DNA of 64,000 nucleotides from Fibrobacter sp. UWR3 (GTDB lineage Bacteria > Fibrobacterota > Fibrobacteria > Fibrobacterales > Fibrobacteraceae). The stretch covers positions 186,001-250,000 of the forward strand of contig NZ_FRCW01000003.1 of assembly GCF_900143055.1 (NCBI RefSeq), given 5' to 3'. The notes below the pieces were generated by a model. It was given only the letters and a program-made list of their open reading frames with translations. It had not been told where the DNA came from and made no database searches. How positions within the stretch are numbered: position 1 is the stretch's first letter; every line of letters starts with the position of its first letter. Position numbers and translations under genes: made by a program. Shown piece after piece: positions 50,592 to 59,773 of this stretch.

Positions 50592-51446
50592 TTACTTGAC
50601 AATCGTCCAAGCAGGGGAGTTAATGTTCTTGTAGGCGGTCACGCGGCAGGGCTGACCGATGGCCTGGGTCGCAGCGGCGGTCACCAGGGCAAGGAACGTA
50701 TCGTTGCTCATGCCGGGGTGTTCTTCCAGGGCGGCCACGGCGGCAATGCCGAGGAAGGCCTGGAGCTGCTTGTTGGTGAAGCCCGGGTGGACGCTCTTCG
50801 CGTTCGGGTCCCAGTCGCAGTGGGCCGGGGCGATCGTCTTCGGAGCGGCGGCGGCAGCAGGAGCAGCCTTGACCGCTGGTGCCGGAGCCTTGATCTTGTT
50901 GAGGCCGAGCTTCGCCATGATAAAGTTCATGAGGTAGCAGAGCACCGTGAGGCCGATAATCACCACCATCACCACTATGAGGCCGGTAGCCTGGAATTCA
51001 ACCAGGGAACCGATGCCGAACGTGTCGGATTCGCCCTTGCAGCCCTGTTCGGTGGAGTATTCGCCCTTGCAGTAGGTGGTCCCGAGCTTCGCCTTCGCGA
51101 TGGGGAGGACCTTGTGGCCGGCGGCGTTCTCGATGGAATCGCGCACGTCGCGGGCAAGCACTGCCTGGTCGTAAGTCTTGTAGAGAACCGCATGGTTACC
51201 GCCGTGGGTTTCCACGATCTTGTAAACCATGTCATCGCTCATGCCCGGCATGGAAAGCTGCGCCTGGACCTGGGCTGCGTCGGAGGGGAGCATGAGCCCG
51301 AGCTGTTCGTCGAACTTGCCCTTCACCTTGGCAGCCGGTTCGCTTGCAACGATAGCCGGTTGCTGCACAGCTTCTTCGGCGACAGGGGCCGCGGCGGGGG
51401 CCGGGGCTACTGCGGAATCGGCTGCATTCTGTACTGTTTCATTCAT
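50592..51446 (-). CDS. Putative decarboxylase gamma/delta (OadG-like) membrane subunit
   Basis: 284 residues. An N-terminal Ala/Pro-rich region (about 1-45), a region with CKGEYSTEQGCKGES (two Cys), one hydrophobic helix (about 150-172; GLIVVMVVIIGLTVLCYL), another Ala/Pro hinge, and a C-terminal OadG/delta-type stretch (ALEEHP...NINSPAWTIVK). The C-terminal TAYKNINSPAW resembles the end of decarboxylase delta subunits. Longer than usual for the family because of the N-terminal 130 residues, which I do not recognise. First gene of the operon. Confidence 0.75.
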   Translation of the reverse strand: MNETVQNAADSAVAPAPAAAPVAEEAVQQPAIVASEPAAKVKGKFDEQLGLMLPSDAAQVQAQLSMPGMSDDMVYKIVETHGGNHAVLYKTYDQAVLARDVRDSIENAAGHKVLPIAKAKLGTTYCKGEYSTEQGCKGESDTFGIGSLVEFQATGLIVVMVVIIGLTVLCYLMNFIMAKLGLNKIKAPAPAVKAAPAAAAAPKTIAPAHCDWDPNAKSVHPGFTNKQLQAFLGIAAVAALEEHPGMSNDTFLALVTAAATQAIGQPCRVTAYKNINSPAWTIVK

Positions 51447-51587
51447 ATAGGAATGTGTCCATTTAATTAAGTGAACTGTTTGATAAAATCAACGCGGGAT
51501 AATTTAGAATTTTTTTTCGGAGAAGGCTGTAAAAACCCTTGCCACATGGCCGAATTTTTCTATAATTGAGCCCGTCGAAAGACCTTC

Positions 51588-51660
<73 letters not shown>

Positions 51661-51666
51661 CGAAAG

Positions 51667-51692
51667 CCTCTCCCCAGCGGAGAGGTTTTTTT
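51667..51692 (+). terminator. Terminator after tRNA-Lys
   Basis: CCTCTCC, CCAGC, GGAGAGG, TTTTTTT. Confidence 0.93.
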
Positions 51693-51718
51693 GTACCCTG
51701 TACATATTGCGCCTGCGG

Positions 51719-53266
51719 CTACATCGTGCCCGTTTCGAGACCCTTCACGGGAATATAGCGCACGGATCCGTCGGCAGAAATAATCATCGCCACGCCCGCC
51801 ATGTAGTTGACCCAGCGATTCTTCTCGTAGTAGCGCACGTTCGCATGGCCGTCAGTCGTGTAGGCAAGGAGCGGAACCACCAGGTAATCGTGCGTGCACA
51901 TCACGTTCACGCGCTTCATGCTCCCGATGTTCGCAAGAATCTGGTCCTTGAGCAGTTGCTCGCTGCGCGTTTCCAAATCGTAGAACGCATCCGGGTAGGC
52001 GCCGGTGAACCCGTACTTGGAATACACCACCCAGCCGCCGCCATCGGAATTCGTGTAGGCCTCCGCCTTGTCGGCATCCTTCACGTACCACGCGCCATCC
52101 ATGTACGGAAGCTCCACGATGCTGTAGTTCACCTGGCCCTTGCCCTGCGCAATGTTCTCGCACGTCTCGTACGTGCGCGTGTAGCCCGAATACCCGAAGT
52201 AGAAATCCTCCGTCCCGACTTTCGCAAGGCGCGCGCCCAGCTCGCGGGCATATTTCTTCCCGTTGTCGGTCAGGTGGCCGCTCGGTCCTGTATCGTTCGT
52301 GCGCTCGCTGTGCCGGATGATGAACACCACCTTCTCGCTCGACTTGAGATTCGCGTAGACATCTACGAGATCGGTAAAGCCGTCGGCCTCCTGCGGGGTC
52401 GCAACGCGCCAGTTGCCCGCATCGAATATGTAGTAGTTGTCGTGGTTCACGCGGCCTTCGCGCACCTCGCGGTCGTACTCGCCCGCGCCGAAGCCCGCGG
52501 TATCCTTCTCGATGGCATTTGCGACGCGCCACTGGAATCCATTTGCATCGCAGATGAACCGCACCCGCGATTGGTCCGCATGCTCATAGTTGTTCGCGAA
52601 ATAAACGCTCTGGCCCTGGTTCACGTACGTGACCGCACCCGCATTCGAGGCGCCACACGGTTCAAAACCGTAGGCAATCGGGAAAAACTCGCGCATGTAC
52701 CTCTCGAAATAAGGCACGTTCCCGCCATAGTACGGAGCCGCGTTGTTGCGCACATCGTTATACCGCCAGCTGGAATCAAGCCCCACGACCCAGTCCGCAA
52801 TCCTGATTTTCCAGTTCGGGTCGTTCCACACGCCATCGCCCTTCAGGTCCTCCCCCAGATTGCGGATAAAGTTCTGCGTCTCTTCCTTGCTGGCACGGTT
52901 CTGCACCATCGCCGAGACGGCGAGCATCACTGCACCGGAATCGCTTGCGAGCTGCACGGAATCTATCCCGAAGGCGGCGGCCGCTTCGCGTTTCGCCTGC
53001 ACGTGCACCAGTTCCTCGGGCACGTGGTTCATCAGGAGCTGTTCCACGCGCGGTTCAGACAACATGTCCAGAATGTCGATAGAGGTCGAATCCGCCGCCA
53101 TCCGGTCTGCGAGAATTTCATAGACAAAGAGCGGCGCGTCAATCGTCTCGTAAGCCTCGGGGGAACCCGACGCGTTTACAGGGCCATGACCATCGCTACA
53201 GCCCGCGACAAGAGCGCCAGCCAAGGCGGCCACCAAGCATCCAACAAACCATACAACCTGTTTCAC
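51719..53266 (-). CDS. Lipoprotein with histidine phosphatase domain (third of three)
   Basis: 515 residues. Lipobox LVAGC (lipid on Cys23). Residues about 40-240 are a helical part related to the module of the other lipoproteins (VHVQAKREAAAAFGI). The C-terminal 190 residues form a histidine phosphatase domain: FIIRHSERTNDTG (phospho-acceptor His) and VMCTHDYLVVPL (second His). All three tandem genes end with LAGVA...IPVKGL. GTG start, with AGGTG before it, seven bases after the upstream stop. A periplasmic or surface phosphatase is expected; substrate unknown. Confidence 0.85.
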   Translation of the reverse strand: MKQVVWFVGCLVAALAGALVAGCSDGHGPVNASGSPEAYETIDAPLFVYEILADRMAADSTSIDILDMLSEPRVEQLLMNHVPEELVHVQAKREAAAAFGIDSVQLASDSGAVMLAVSAMVQNRASKEETQNFIRNLGEDLKGDGVWNDPNWKIRIADWVVGLDSSWRYNDVRNNAAPYYGGNVPYFERYMREFFPIAYGFEPCGASNAGAVTYVNQGQSVYFANNYEHADQSRVRFICDANGFQWRVANAIEKDTAGFGAGEYDREVREGRVNHDNYYIFDAGNWRVATPQEADGFTDLVDVYANLKSSEKVVFIIRHSERTNDTGPSGHLTDNGKKYARELGARLAKVGTEDFYFGYSGYTRTYETCENIAQGKGQVNYSIVELPYMDGAWYVKDADKAEAYTNSDGGGWVVYSKYGFTGAYPDAFYDLETRSEQLLKDQILANIGSMKRVNVMCTHDYLVVPLLAYTTDGHANVRYYEKNRWVNYMAGVAMIISADGSVRYIPVKGLETGTM

Positions 53267-53273
53267 CGAACAC

Positions 53274-55571
53274 CTACATCGTCATAGTCGCCTTGTCGAG
53301 CCCCTTCACCGGCACATAGCGGATGTTGCCCTTCGAATCCATGATGACGGCAAGCCCTGCCAGGTAGTAAATCCACTGCTTGGTATCGAAGTAGCGCAGG
53401 TTTACCTTCTTGTTCGAGCCGTAAACCGTTATGGGTACCACGAACGTATCGTGCGAAATCCACACGCCCACGCGGTTAACCTTTGCAAATTCAGGCTTGA
53501 CAATGTCCGAAATAAACGCCTCGCTCCGGGAATCGAAATCGTAGTAGACGCCCGGGCAAATGCCGCCCTTGTAGGCATACGCAGAAGTCGCCTGCCAGCC
53601 ACCGCCGTTTTCACTCTTGCAGGATTCGTACTTGGATTCGTCCTTCACGTACCATTCGCCGTCCAGGTCTGCAATGGTGTTCTCGGTATAGGTCACGCCC
53701 GCACCCGAAGCCACGCCCTCGCAGGTTTCCATGCTGCGAGTGTAGGTAGAATTCGCGAAATAAATCTGCTCGCCCTTGAGCTTTTCACCCACGGTCTTCG
53801 ACTGCTTCTTGCCGCCATCCGTCAGGTGGCCCTTCTTGCCCGTATCGTCGGTGCGTTCCGCATGGCGCAAGATGAATATGACTTTCTCGTCCGGAGCAAG
53901 GCCCGCCATGACTTCCGCGATATCCACGAATTCCATGATGTCGTCGCCAGTCGCCGCGCGCCACTTGCCCTTACTTTGCTCGTAGACGTAATACTTTTCC
54001 GCGTTAATCTTGCCGTTCTTGATTTGCCCGTCGTAATCGCCCTTGCCAAAGCCAACCGTATCCTTCTCGATATCGGTCGCCGCGCGCCACAGGTGCGTCT
54101 CGGCATCGCAAATGAATCGCGTGCGCGGGCCATCGGGCTGTTCGTAATACGAGATGAAGAACTTGCTCAGGCTGTTGTTCACGTGCTTCACGGTCCCCGC
54201 AGTCATGGAGTTGCAGGCCCCGAACTGGTAGATGCTTGTCCAGAAGTTGCGCAGGTGCTTCTCGAAATCGGGAACCTCGCCCAACTTCCAGCTTGCAATG
54301 TTGTTCCTGATAGTCGCATACGAGCCGCTCGTATCGAGCACCATGAGCCAGTCCGCAAGGTCCGCCTTCGCGTTGTTGTCGTCCCAGTTGCCATTGCCCT
54401 TGATACGTTCGGCAATGCCCGAGGTGTACTGGAGCATGTCATTGCCGGAACCGTTCCTCTGCATCATGATAGAAACCGCAAGGAGCGCCGCGCTGTACTC
54501 GTCACCATCGAACAGGCTGATGTCTTCGGCAAAGCGGCCATCGGTCGAAGTCGTTGTCTGCTGTTGCTGGCCCCATCCCCAACCCGGGAAAGCGCTGTTA
54601 CCGCCCGAAGAGCCCCCCAGGCTAATCTCGAACGAGCCGAGAATCTCCTTCAGGGCCTGAGCCTTCACCGAACGTATCGGCTGGTTGTTGCCGCTATTCT
54701 CCACAAGTTTCAAGACGCGCGGGGCTTCCATGTGGGTAAGCATGTTCACGTTTACCGTATCGCGGTCCGTCACGTCTACAATCGCCTTGAGCGTTACCAT
54801 GTGCGAAGAAAGCCCGCCGGTCAGTTCGTTCTGGAAATACCCGTTCGCCTCCACGCGCAGGTACGGCGACACCAGGTCGACGCTATCGAAACTGAAGTTG
54901 CCCGCAGCCTCGGTAATGCAGGTCTTGTGCGTCTTCCTGGAATCGGCAAGCCTCTGCGTGCTGTCGAGTTCGATAATCTTCACGGAAGCGCCGTAACGGA
55001 ACGGTCCCTTCTCGGCAATGCCCACAATGTGCGCACCGGGGCGACGCGCGGGCATCGTGTCGAGCGCCGAAGAAGTGCTGCCACCGCCAAAGCTGAAGTT
55101 ACCGCCCCACGGGTTCGTCTGCCCCTGGCTGGGCGATTCTTCCTCCTCTTCCTCGCCAGTCATGTTCAGCGTCAAGACGCCATTGTGGCAACCAACCTGG
55201 AAAACTTCCGTCACCGTTTCGGAGGGGTGCCATTCCGACCCGATGCAGAAATAGAGAGTCTGTTCACCTTCGACATAGAAAGACTCGCCTTCCTTGTCGG
55301 GCGTACAGGCCGGCAGGTCGCTCTTGCTTGCCACCGCAGTCGTGTCCTCAATCAGCGTGTCCGTCACCGCAGAGATGGGCTCCACCTTCATGGAACTCGA
55401 ACTGCCCGAATGATGGCCTCCGCTCGAATGCCCTCCGGAATGCTCGCCGCCGGAATAGGCGATATCCCCGCCAGACGGATCGTCGACAGCGGGGTCTTCG
55501 GATGCAGGATTGTCAGAACCACAGCATACGAGAAAAAAGGCGAGCAGTACTAGGGGCCATGTCGTCTTCAT
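53274..55571 (-). CDS. Lipoprotein with KGPF module and histidine phosphatase domain (second of three)
   Basis: 765 residues. Lipid signal MKTTWPLVLLAFFLVCC. A His/Ser-rich stretch (GGEHSGGHSSGGHHSG) follows. The KGPF module at about 185-320 (EKGPFRYGASVKIIE, GNFSFDSVDLVSPYL, VNVNMLTHMEAPRVLKLVE) is the one found on FISUMP lipoproteins. The C-terminal phosphatase domain has FILRHAERTDDTG and ISHDTFVVPI. ATG 55571 is used; the longer frame needs a TTG. It lies 36 bases after the first gene of the trio, likely one operon. Confidence 0.85.
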   Translation of the reverse strand: MKTTWPLVLLAFFLVCCGSDNPASEDPAVDDPSGGDIAYSGGEHSGGHSSGGHHSGSSSSMKVEPISAVTDTLIEDTTAVASKSDLPACTPDKEGESFYVEGEQTLYFCIGSEWHPSETVTEVFQVGCHNGVLTLNMTGEEEEEESPSQGQTNPWGGNFSFGGGSTSSALDTMPARRPGAHIVGIAEKGPFRYGASVKIIELDSTQRLADSRKTHKTCITEAAGNFSFDSVDLVSPYLRVEANGYFQNELTGGLSSHMVTLKAIVDVTDRDTVNVNMLTHMEAPRVLKLVENSGNNQPIRSVKAQALKEILGSFEISLGGSSGGNSAFPGWGWGQQQQTTTSTDGRFAEDISLFDGDEYSAALLAVSIMMQRNGSGNDMLQYTSGIAERIKGNGNWDDNNAKADLADWLMVLDTSGSYATIRNNIASWKLGEVPDFEKHLRNFWTSIYQFGACNSMTAGTVKHVNNSLSKFFISYYEQPDGPRTRFICDAETHLWRAATDIEKDTVGFGKGDYDGQIKNGKINAEKYYVYEQSKGKWRAATGDDIMEFVDIAEVMAGLAPDEKVIFILRHAERTDDTGKKGHLTDGGKKQSKTVGEKLKGEQIYFANSTYTRSMETCEGVASGAGVTYTENTIADLDGEWYVKDESKYESCKSENGGGWQATSAYAYKGGICPGVYYDFDSRSEAFISDIVKPEFAKVNRVGVWISHDTFVVPITVYGSNKKVNLRYFDTKQWIYYLAGLAVIMDSKGNIRYVPVKGLDKATMTM

Positions 55572-55607
55572 AATGAGGAACAATAGTAAAATAAACCGGA
55601 ATTACGG

Positions 55608-57629
55608 CTACATGTAGGCCGAATCGAGCCCCTTGACGGGCACATAGCGCCTGTTTCCGAGTTCGTCAATGATAATGGCGACCCCCGCGAGGTAATTGAG
55701 CCACTTCCCGCCGTCATGCTTCTTGAGGTTCACCTTGCCCTGCGTGCAGTAGACCACCAGCGGGACCATCACCTTGTCGTGCGAACTGAGCATCACGAAC
55801 CGCTGTGACGGGTCGTTGTACTTCGCGAGGAGCACATAAACAATCAGTTCCACGGAGCGTTCGTCCAGCGCATAGAACGCCGCCTTGTCGCCAGACGTGT
55901 AGGCACCCGTGTAGGCATACTTGGAAGTCAGTTCCCAGCCGCCACAATTACAGTCGGACTTCGCCTTGTCATTCGCTTCCTGGCTAAACGTGTACCAGTC
56001 GTCGTTGAGTTCGGGGAAAGTGTCGCGTACATCGTACTGCTGACCACGCCCCCTCGCGATGTATTCTACCGTCTGGTGCGCCCGCTTGAATTCAGAACCG
56101 CCCAGCAGGAAGGGTTCCTCGAACTTGGTGAGTTTTTCGCCGACTGCCTTCGATTGTGCCTTGCCATTGTCCGTAAGCGAACCGCCCTTGCTCGTATCAT
56201 CGCCACGTTCCGCATGGCGGAGCACGAAAATCACGCGTTCATTCGGCTTGATTCCTTCGTAGACATCCTTGATATCGGTAAAGGTCGACGTTGCCGACAT
56301 TTGAACAAAGTAAGAGTCCTTCTCCACCTCGGTAGAGGGCACCCAAGCGTTCTTCGAAGAACTGTAAGTGTAGTAGCGGTTCTTGGTGAATGCGCCCTGG
56401 CGCACTTCGCCAGCCTTACCTTCACCGAACGCATAAACATCCTTCAGGGAATCCGAGGCGAGTTCTATGCCACCTGCAGCATTGCAGGTAAACCGCTCGG
56501 AGACCTTCGAAAAATCCGATTCGTCCGTAACAAAGTAGCGGCTCGCGACATTCCCCACGTGAAGCATCGTCCCCGCATTTTCGCTACTGCACTCGGGTAT
56601 CCCGAGTTCTTTCTGGTAGAACAGGCGCAGGTTCTTTTCGAAACCGGGAACAGACGGAGCCCGATCCGAAAGCCACTTGCGGACACCGGCAAAGGCATCT
56701 TCCGCATCCGCGCGCAGAGCCCAGTCGGCAACTGACGCACGTGCAGCCGAATCATTCCAGAGTCCGTCATCCGCAATGTCGCGGGCAATATCTGCAAACG
56801 TAAATCCATCGCCCACCGCCACGCGCGAAGAAACAAGCAGGTGGATGGCGAGGAAATGTGCAGCCACATCCTCTTCAGGCAAGTCGGTAAAATCGTCCAT
56901 GTGGAACACACGCAGAACCTCTGTTGCCGCCTGCCCCACCGCTTCGGCCAGGGGTTGCCCTGCAGCTACAAGGGTTTCAGCACGCGAAAGTTCAGCGGTC
57001 GAAACAAAGTCCACGTTCACCGTATCGCTCGAAATCAAATCGCCCAATGCCGAAAGAGAAATCCCTGTAACCGCCGATGCACCCGGGAAATCGAGAGCGA
57101 TACCATCGATCGACACCCTGACATAGGGCTTCCAGTAAGTGATCGGTAAAAAAGCCTCGATAACGGAAGCACTTCCAGAATCCACCCCATTCACGGAGAA
57201 GTCGGTTAGCGTCTGCAGATATTCAATCCTCATCGAGGAGTTCGGAGTCAGGCCGAATAACGCGGACACGCGGCCATCAATAGCAAGACGGCTAAAATAA
57301 TAGATGGAATCCGGATTCCTGACCCAGTCCGTATCGTGCGAAAGGGTATCGTCCGACACAAGAGTATCACCTACCGTAACCGTATCGGAGGTCTGCACGG
57401 AACTGCTGCTGGCGCTGACCGAAGACGAATAAGAAATTGCCGGGTCCGGGGCATCGGCCTTAAAATCAGAAGACGAGGATTCCGGAACCTGCTCGTCGGA
57501 AGAGGAATCCTGAACCTGTTCTTCGGGCGAGGCAGATGAGGAATCGCCGCCACAGGCAACAAGCCCGAAGGCCAGCGCACACACAAATGCCCAAAAAGTA
57601 GCAAGTCTATTTTCTTTTCGTGTACCCAT
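55608..57629 (-). CDS. Lipoprotein with histidine phosphatase domain (first of three)
   Basis: 673 residues from ATG 57629; the longer frame starts with a GTG and has no signal at its N-terminus. Lipobox LVACG. Ser/Glu-rich linker (about 25-75). A diverged form of the helical module: VNVDFVSTAELSRAETLVAAG and AATEVLRVFHM. C-terminal phosphatase: FVLRHAERGDDTS and LSSHDKVMVPLV, ending IPVKGLDSAYM. It begins the trio. No Shine-Dalgarno stands out. Confidence 0.85.
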   Translation of the reverse strand: MGTRKENRLATFWAFVCALAFGLVACGGDSSSASPEEQVQDSSSDEQVPESSSSDFKADAPDPAISYSSSVSASSSSVQTSDTVTVGDTLVSDDTLSHDTDWVRNPDSIYYFSRLAIDGRVSALFGLTPNSSMRIEYLQTLTDFSVNGVDSGSASVIEAFLPITYWKPYVRVSIDGIALDFPGASAVTGISLSALGDLISSDTVNVDFVSTAELSRAETLVAAGQPLAEAVGQAATEVLRVFHMDDFTDLPEEDVAAHFLAIHLLVSSRVAVGDGFTFADIARDIADDGLWNDSAARASVADWALRADAEDAFAGVRKWLSDRAPSVPGFEKNLRLFYQKELGIPECSSENAGTMLHVGNVASRYFVTDESDFSKVSERFTCNAAGGIELASDSLKDVYAFGEGKAGEVRQGAFTKNRYYTYSSSKNAWVPSTEVEKDSYFVQMSATSTFTDIKDVYEGIKPNERVIFVLRHAERGDDTSKGGSLTDNGKAQSKAVGEKLTKFEEPFLLGGSEFKRAHQTVEYIARGRGQQYDVRDTFPELNDDWYTFSQEANDKAKSDCNCGGWELTSKYAYTGAYTSGDKAAFYALDERSVELIVYVLLAKYNDPSQRFVMLSSHDKVMVPLVVYCTQGKVNLKKHDGGKWLNYLAGVAIIIDELGNRRYVPVKGLDSAYM

Positions 57630-57760
57630 CAAAACGCCCCATGAACGTATAAACGTGGAGTCACACACCCGTTCTAAAGATATAATAATTTTCTTACATG
57701 CGCAAAAATATGCCGCAAATCGGGCATTCCAAATGCGAATGATGCGAAAGCCGAGCTTTC

Positions 57761-59248
57761 CTAGAGCATTTTCCCGGTTTCGAGGAAGCGGTTGTGCATC
57801 TCGAAGGCGCGTTCGAGCGCGAGCGGCAGGTGCCTACCCTTTGCATGCTTCAGGCCGTATTCCAAGAAATCGGTCAGCGGTTCGCGGAAGTCGGGGTGGG
57901 CGCAGTTCTTGATAATGAGTCGCGCGCGGTCTTCCGAGGCGAGCCCGCGGAGGTCGGCAAGGCCCTGCTCCGTCACGAAAATCTGCGTGTCGTGTTCCGT
58001 GTGGTCCACGTGGCTCACGTAGGGCACGATGCTGCTGATGGCGCCACCCTTCGCGACAGACGGCGTGAGGAAGAATCCGAGGGCGCAGTTGCGGGCAAAG
58101 TCCGCCGAGCCGCCGATGCCGTTCATCATGGCCGAGCCGCACACGAGACTGCTGTTCACGTTACCAAAAATGTCAGCTTCGAGGGCAGTGTTCATCGAGA
58201 TGACGCCCACGCGGCGGATGATGTCGGGGCTATTGCTCACTTCCTGCTGGCGGAGCACGAAATGCTTTTTCCAGTCGGCGGCGTTCTGCACGAACTCCTG
58301 CTGCGCGGCCTGCGACAGCGTGAGCGCCGTACCGGAGGCGACACCGAGCTTGCCCTTCTTCAACAGAGGGAGCACCGCCTCCTGAATGACCTCGGTAAAC
58401 AGGTCGATGCGCCCGAGACGCTCGTCGTTCGCCATCGCGCAGAGGACCGCATTCGCAACCTTCCCGACTCCGCTCTGGTAGGCCATTCCCTTCGGGAGCC
58501 TGCCGTGCGATTCCTCGAACCGGATAAAATCGAGAATGCGCTCGCCGATATTGCGCGAAACGTCGTCGGGTTCTACAAACGGGGTCACCTCGTCGTACGC
58601 ATCGTTCTCGACAATTGCAATTACTTTATTCGTATCAATCTTGACAAATTCGCTACCCACGCGGTCACCTGCGGAATAGACCGGCAGGGGTTTCGCATGC
58701 GGGGGCAGTTCCGGGAGGGCGTCGTCGTGCATGCCCACACAGCTCTCGCCCAGGCGTGTATTGAGTTCCAGGATGATTTTCGGCGCCATGTCGAGGTAGC
58801 AGACCGAATTGCCTCCCGAAGTAGAAAGGCACACGCGTCCATCGGGGAGAATTGCGCTCACTTCTATCACGGCGACAGTGGGCGCAGGGACTGCGCCCGT
58901 GCGCACAAGGTAACCCATCTTGCCGAGGTGCGCGTCGATATAGCGGATGCTCCCGTCGTTGATGCCCTTGCGGAGGCTCGGGTTGCTCTGGTAGGGCATG
59001 CGCAACTTGAGCGCACCTGCGCGGGAGAGCGCCCCGTCGCAGCTGTCGCCGGTCGATGCGCCCGCATAGAGCGTCACCTGGAAAGGCGTGCCGACAGCGT
59101 GCAGTTTTTCGGCGCGGGCGGCAAGCGCGAGGGGAACCGCCTTCGGGTAACCCGCGAGCGTAAAGCCCGAAACGCCAAGAATATCGCCATCCTGAATCAT
59201 CGCCGCGGCATCTTCCGCGGAACACTTCTTGCCTTCAATCCAATTCAT
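57761..59248 (-). CDS. Acetyl-CoA hydrolase/transferase family (succinate/acetate CoA-transferase-like)
   Basis: 495 residues. N-terminal half begins GKKCSAEDAAAMIQDGDILG; the C-terminal half has FTEVIQEAV (Glu that carries CoA in class I CoA-transferases of this family), GNVNSSLVCGSAMMNGIGGSADFARNC, and VTEQGLADLRGLASEDRA. It should move CoA between acetate and succinate or a similar acid, fitting the succinate- and acetate-forming metabolism of Fibrobacter. ATG 59248 has GGTGG eight bases before it; a GTG at 59260 is also in frame. It starts 15 bases after the GtrA stop. Confidence 0.92.
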   Translation of the reverse strand: MNWIEGKKCSAEDAAAMIQDGDILGVSGFTLAGYPKAVPLALAARAEKLHAVGTPFQVTLYAGASTGDSCDGALSRAGALKLRMPYQSNPSLRKGINDGSIRYIDAHLGKMGYLVRTGAVPAPTVAVIEVSAILPDGRVCLSTSGGNSVCYLDMAPKIILELNTRLGESCVGMHDDALPELPPHAKPLPVYSAGDRVGSEFVKIDTNKVIAIVENDAYDEVTPFVEPDDVSRNIGERILDFIRFEESHGRLPKGMAYQSGVGKVANAVLCAMANDERLGRIDLFTEVIQEAVLPLLKKGKLGVASGTALTLSQAAQQEFVQNAADWKKHFVLRQQEVSNSPDIIRRVGVISMNTALEADIFGNVNSSLVCGSAMMNGIGGSADFARNCALGFFLTPSVAKGGAISSIVPYVSHVDHTEHDTQIFVTEQGLADLRGLASEDRARLIIKNCAHPDFREPLTDFLEYGLKHAKGRHLPLALERAFEMHNRFLETGKML

Positions 59249-59263
59249 GCTATAAACCACCAG

Positions 59264-59704
59264 TCATTTCTTAAAAACCCACTTCTTGTACAGCATAAAG
59301 CTCGCCAGCACGTAGACAATGTTCGCGACAATGTTCGCAAAGTACGTAGGCTTCATGAACTGCGAAATCCACACGGTAAACGACCTGCACCACTGCGCGT
59401 TCTCGAGCAGGTACGCAGTGCCCTCGAGCGCCGCGAGATTGAGCGCGTAGCTCAGCAAAAAGACAACGAGGAACCGCACGACTTCCGTCCGCTTGCGGTT
59501 ATGGCTCTTGAAATTCCAGATGCGGTTCATGAGGTAGCTGTTGACGCCGCCCGCGACGAACCCCAGAAAGTTCGAGACTTCCTTGCCCCAGTCCAGCCAC
59601 TGGTGCAACACCCACACCACGGCAAGCGTGATGAGCGTGTTTATGATGCCAATGGCATTGTACTTGATGAAATGGAGCACGGGTATAATATAGTTATTGG
59701 TCAT
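59264..59704 (-). CDS. GtrA family membrane protein
   Basis: 146 residues with four membrane helices (about 10-32, 42-60, 73-95, 118-140). The family (PF04138) includes flippase-like partners in O-antigen glucosylation and teichoic acid or polysaccharide assembly. FLGFVAGGVNSYLMNRIWNF is the typical middle motif. The start is uncertain: ATG 59704 lies inside a TTATTGGTCATTGG repeat, and a GTG at 59680 would avoid it. Possibly in one transcript with the CoA-transferase, with no obvious functional link. Confidence 0.85.
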   Translation of the reverse strand: MTNNYIIPVLHFIKYNAIGIINTLITLAVVWVLHQWLDWGKEVSNFLGFVAGGVNSYLMNRIWNFKSHNRKRTEVVRFLVVFLLSYALNLAALEGTAYLLENAQWCRSFTVWISQFMKPTYFANIVANIVYVLASFMLYKKWVFKK

Positions 59705-59712
59705 TGGTTATT
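59693..59712. repeat. TAGTTATTGGTCATTGGTTA short repeat
   Basis: The same words as at 22357-22387 (TAGTTATTGGTCATT, then GGTTATT). It forms the first codons of GtrA if ATG 59704 is used. Confidence 0.55.
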
Positions 59713-59720
59713 TCCATATA

Positions 59721-59748
59721 CAAAAAGAGCACCTGCATTTGCAGGTGC
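59721..59748 (-). terminator. Terminator of the OmpA-TSP3 gene
   Basis: GCACCTGC, ATTT, GCAGGTGC (59729-59748); on the minus strand it is followed by TCTTTTTG. 25 bases after the stop. Confidence 0.88.
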
Positions 59749-59773
59749 CCTTAAGCTTTATCTCAGCAGTCTA

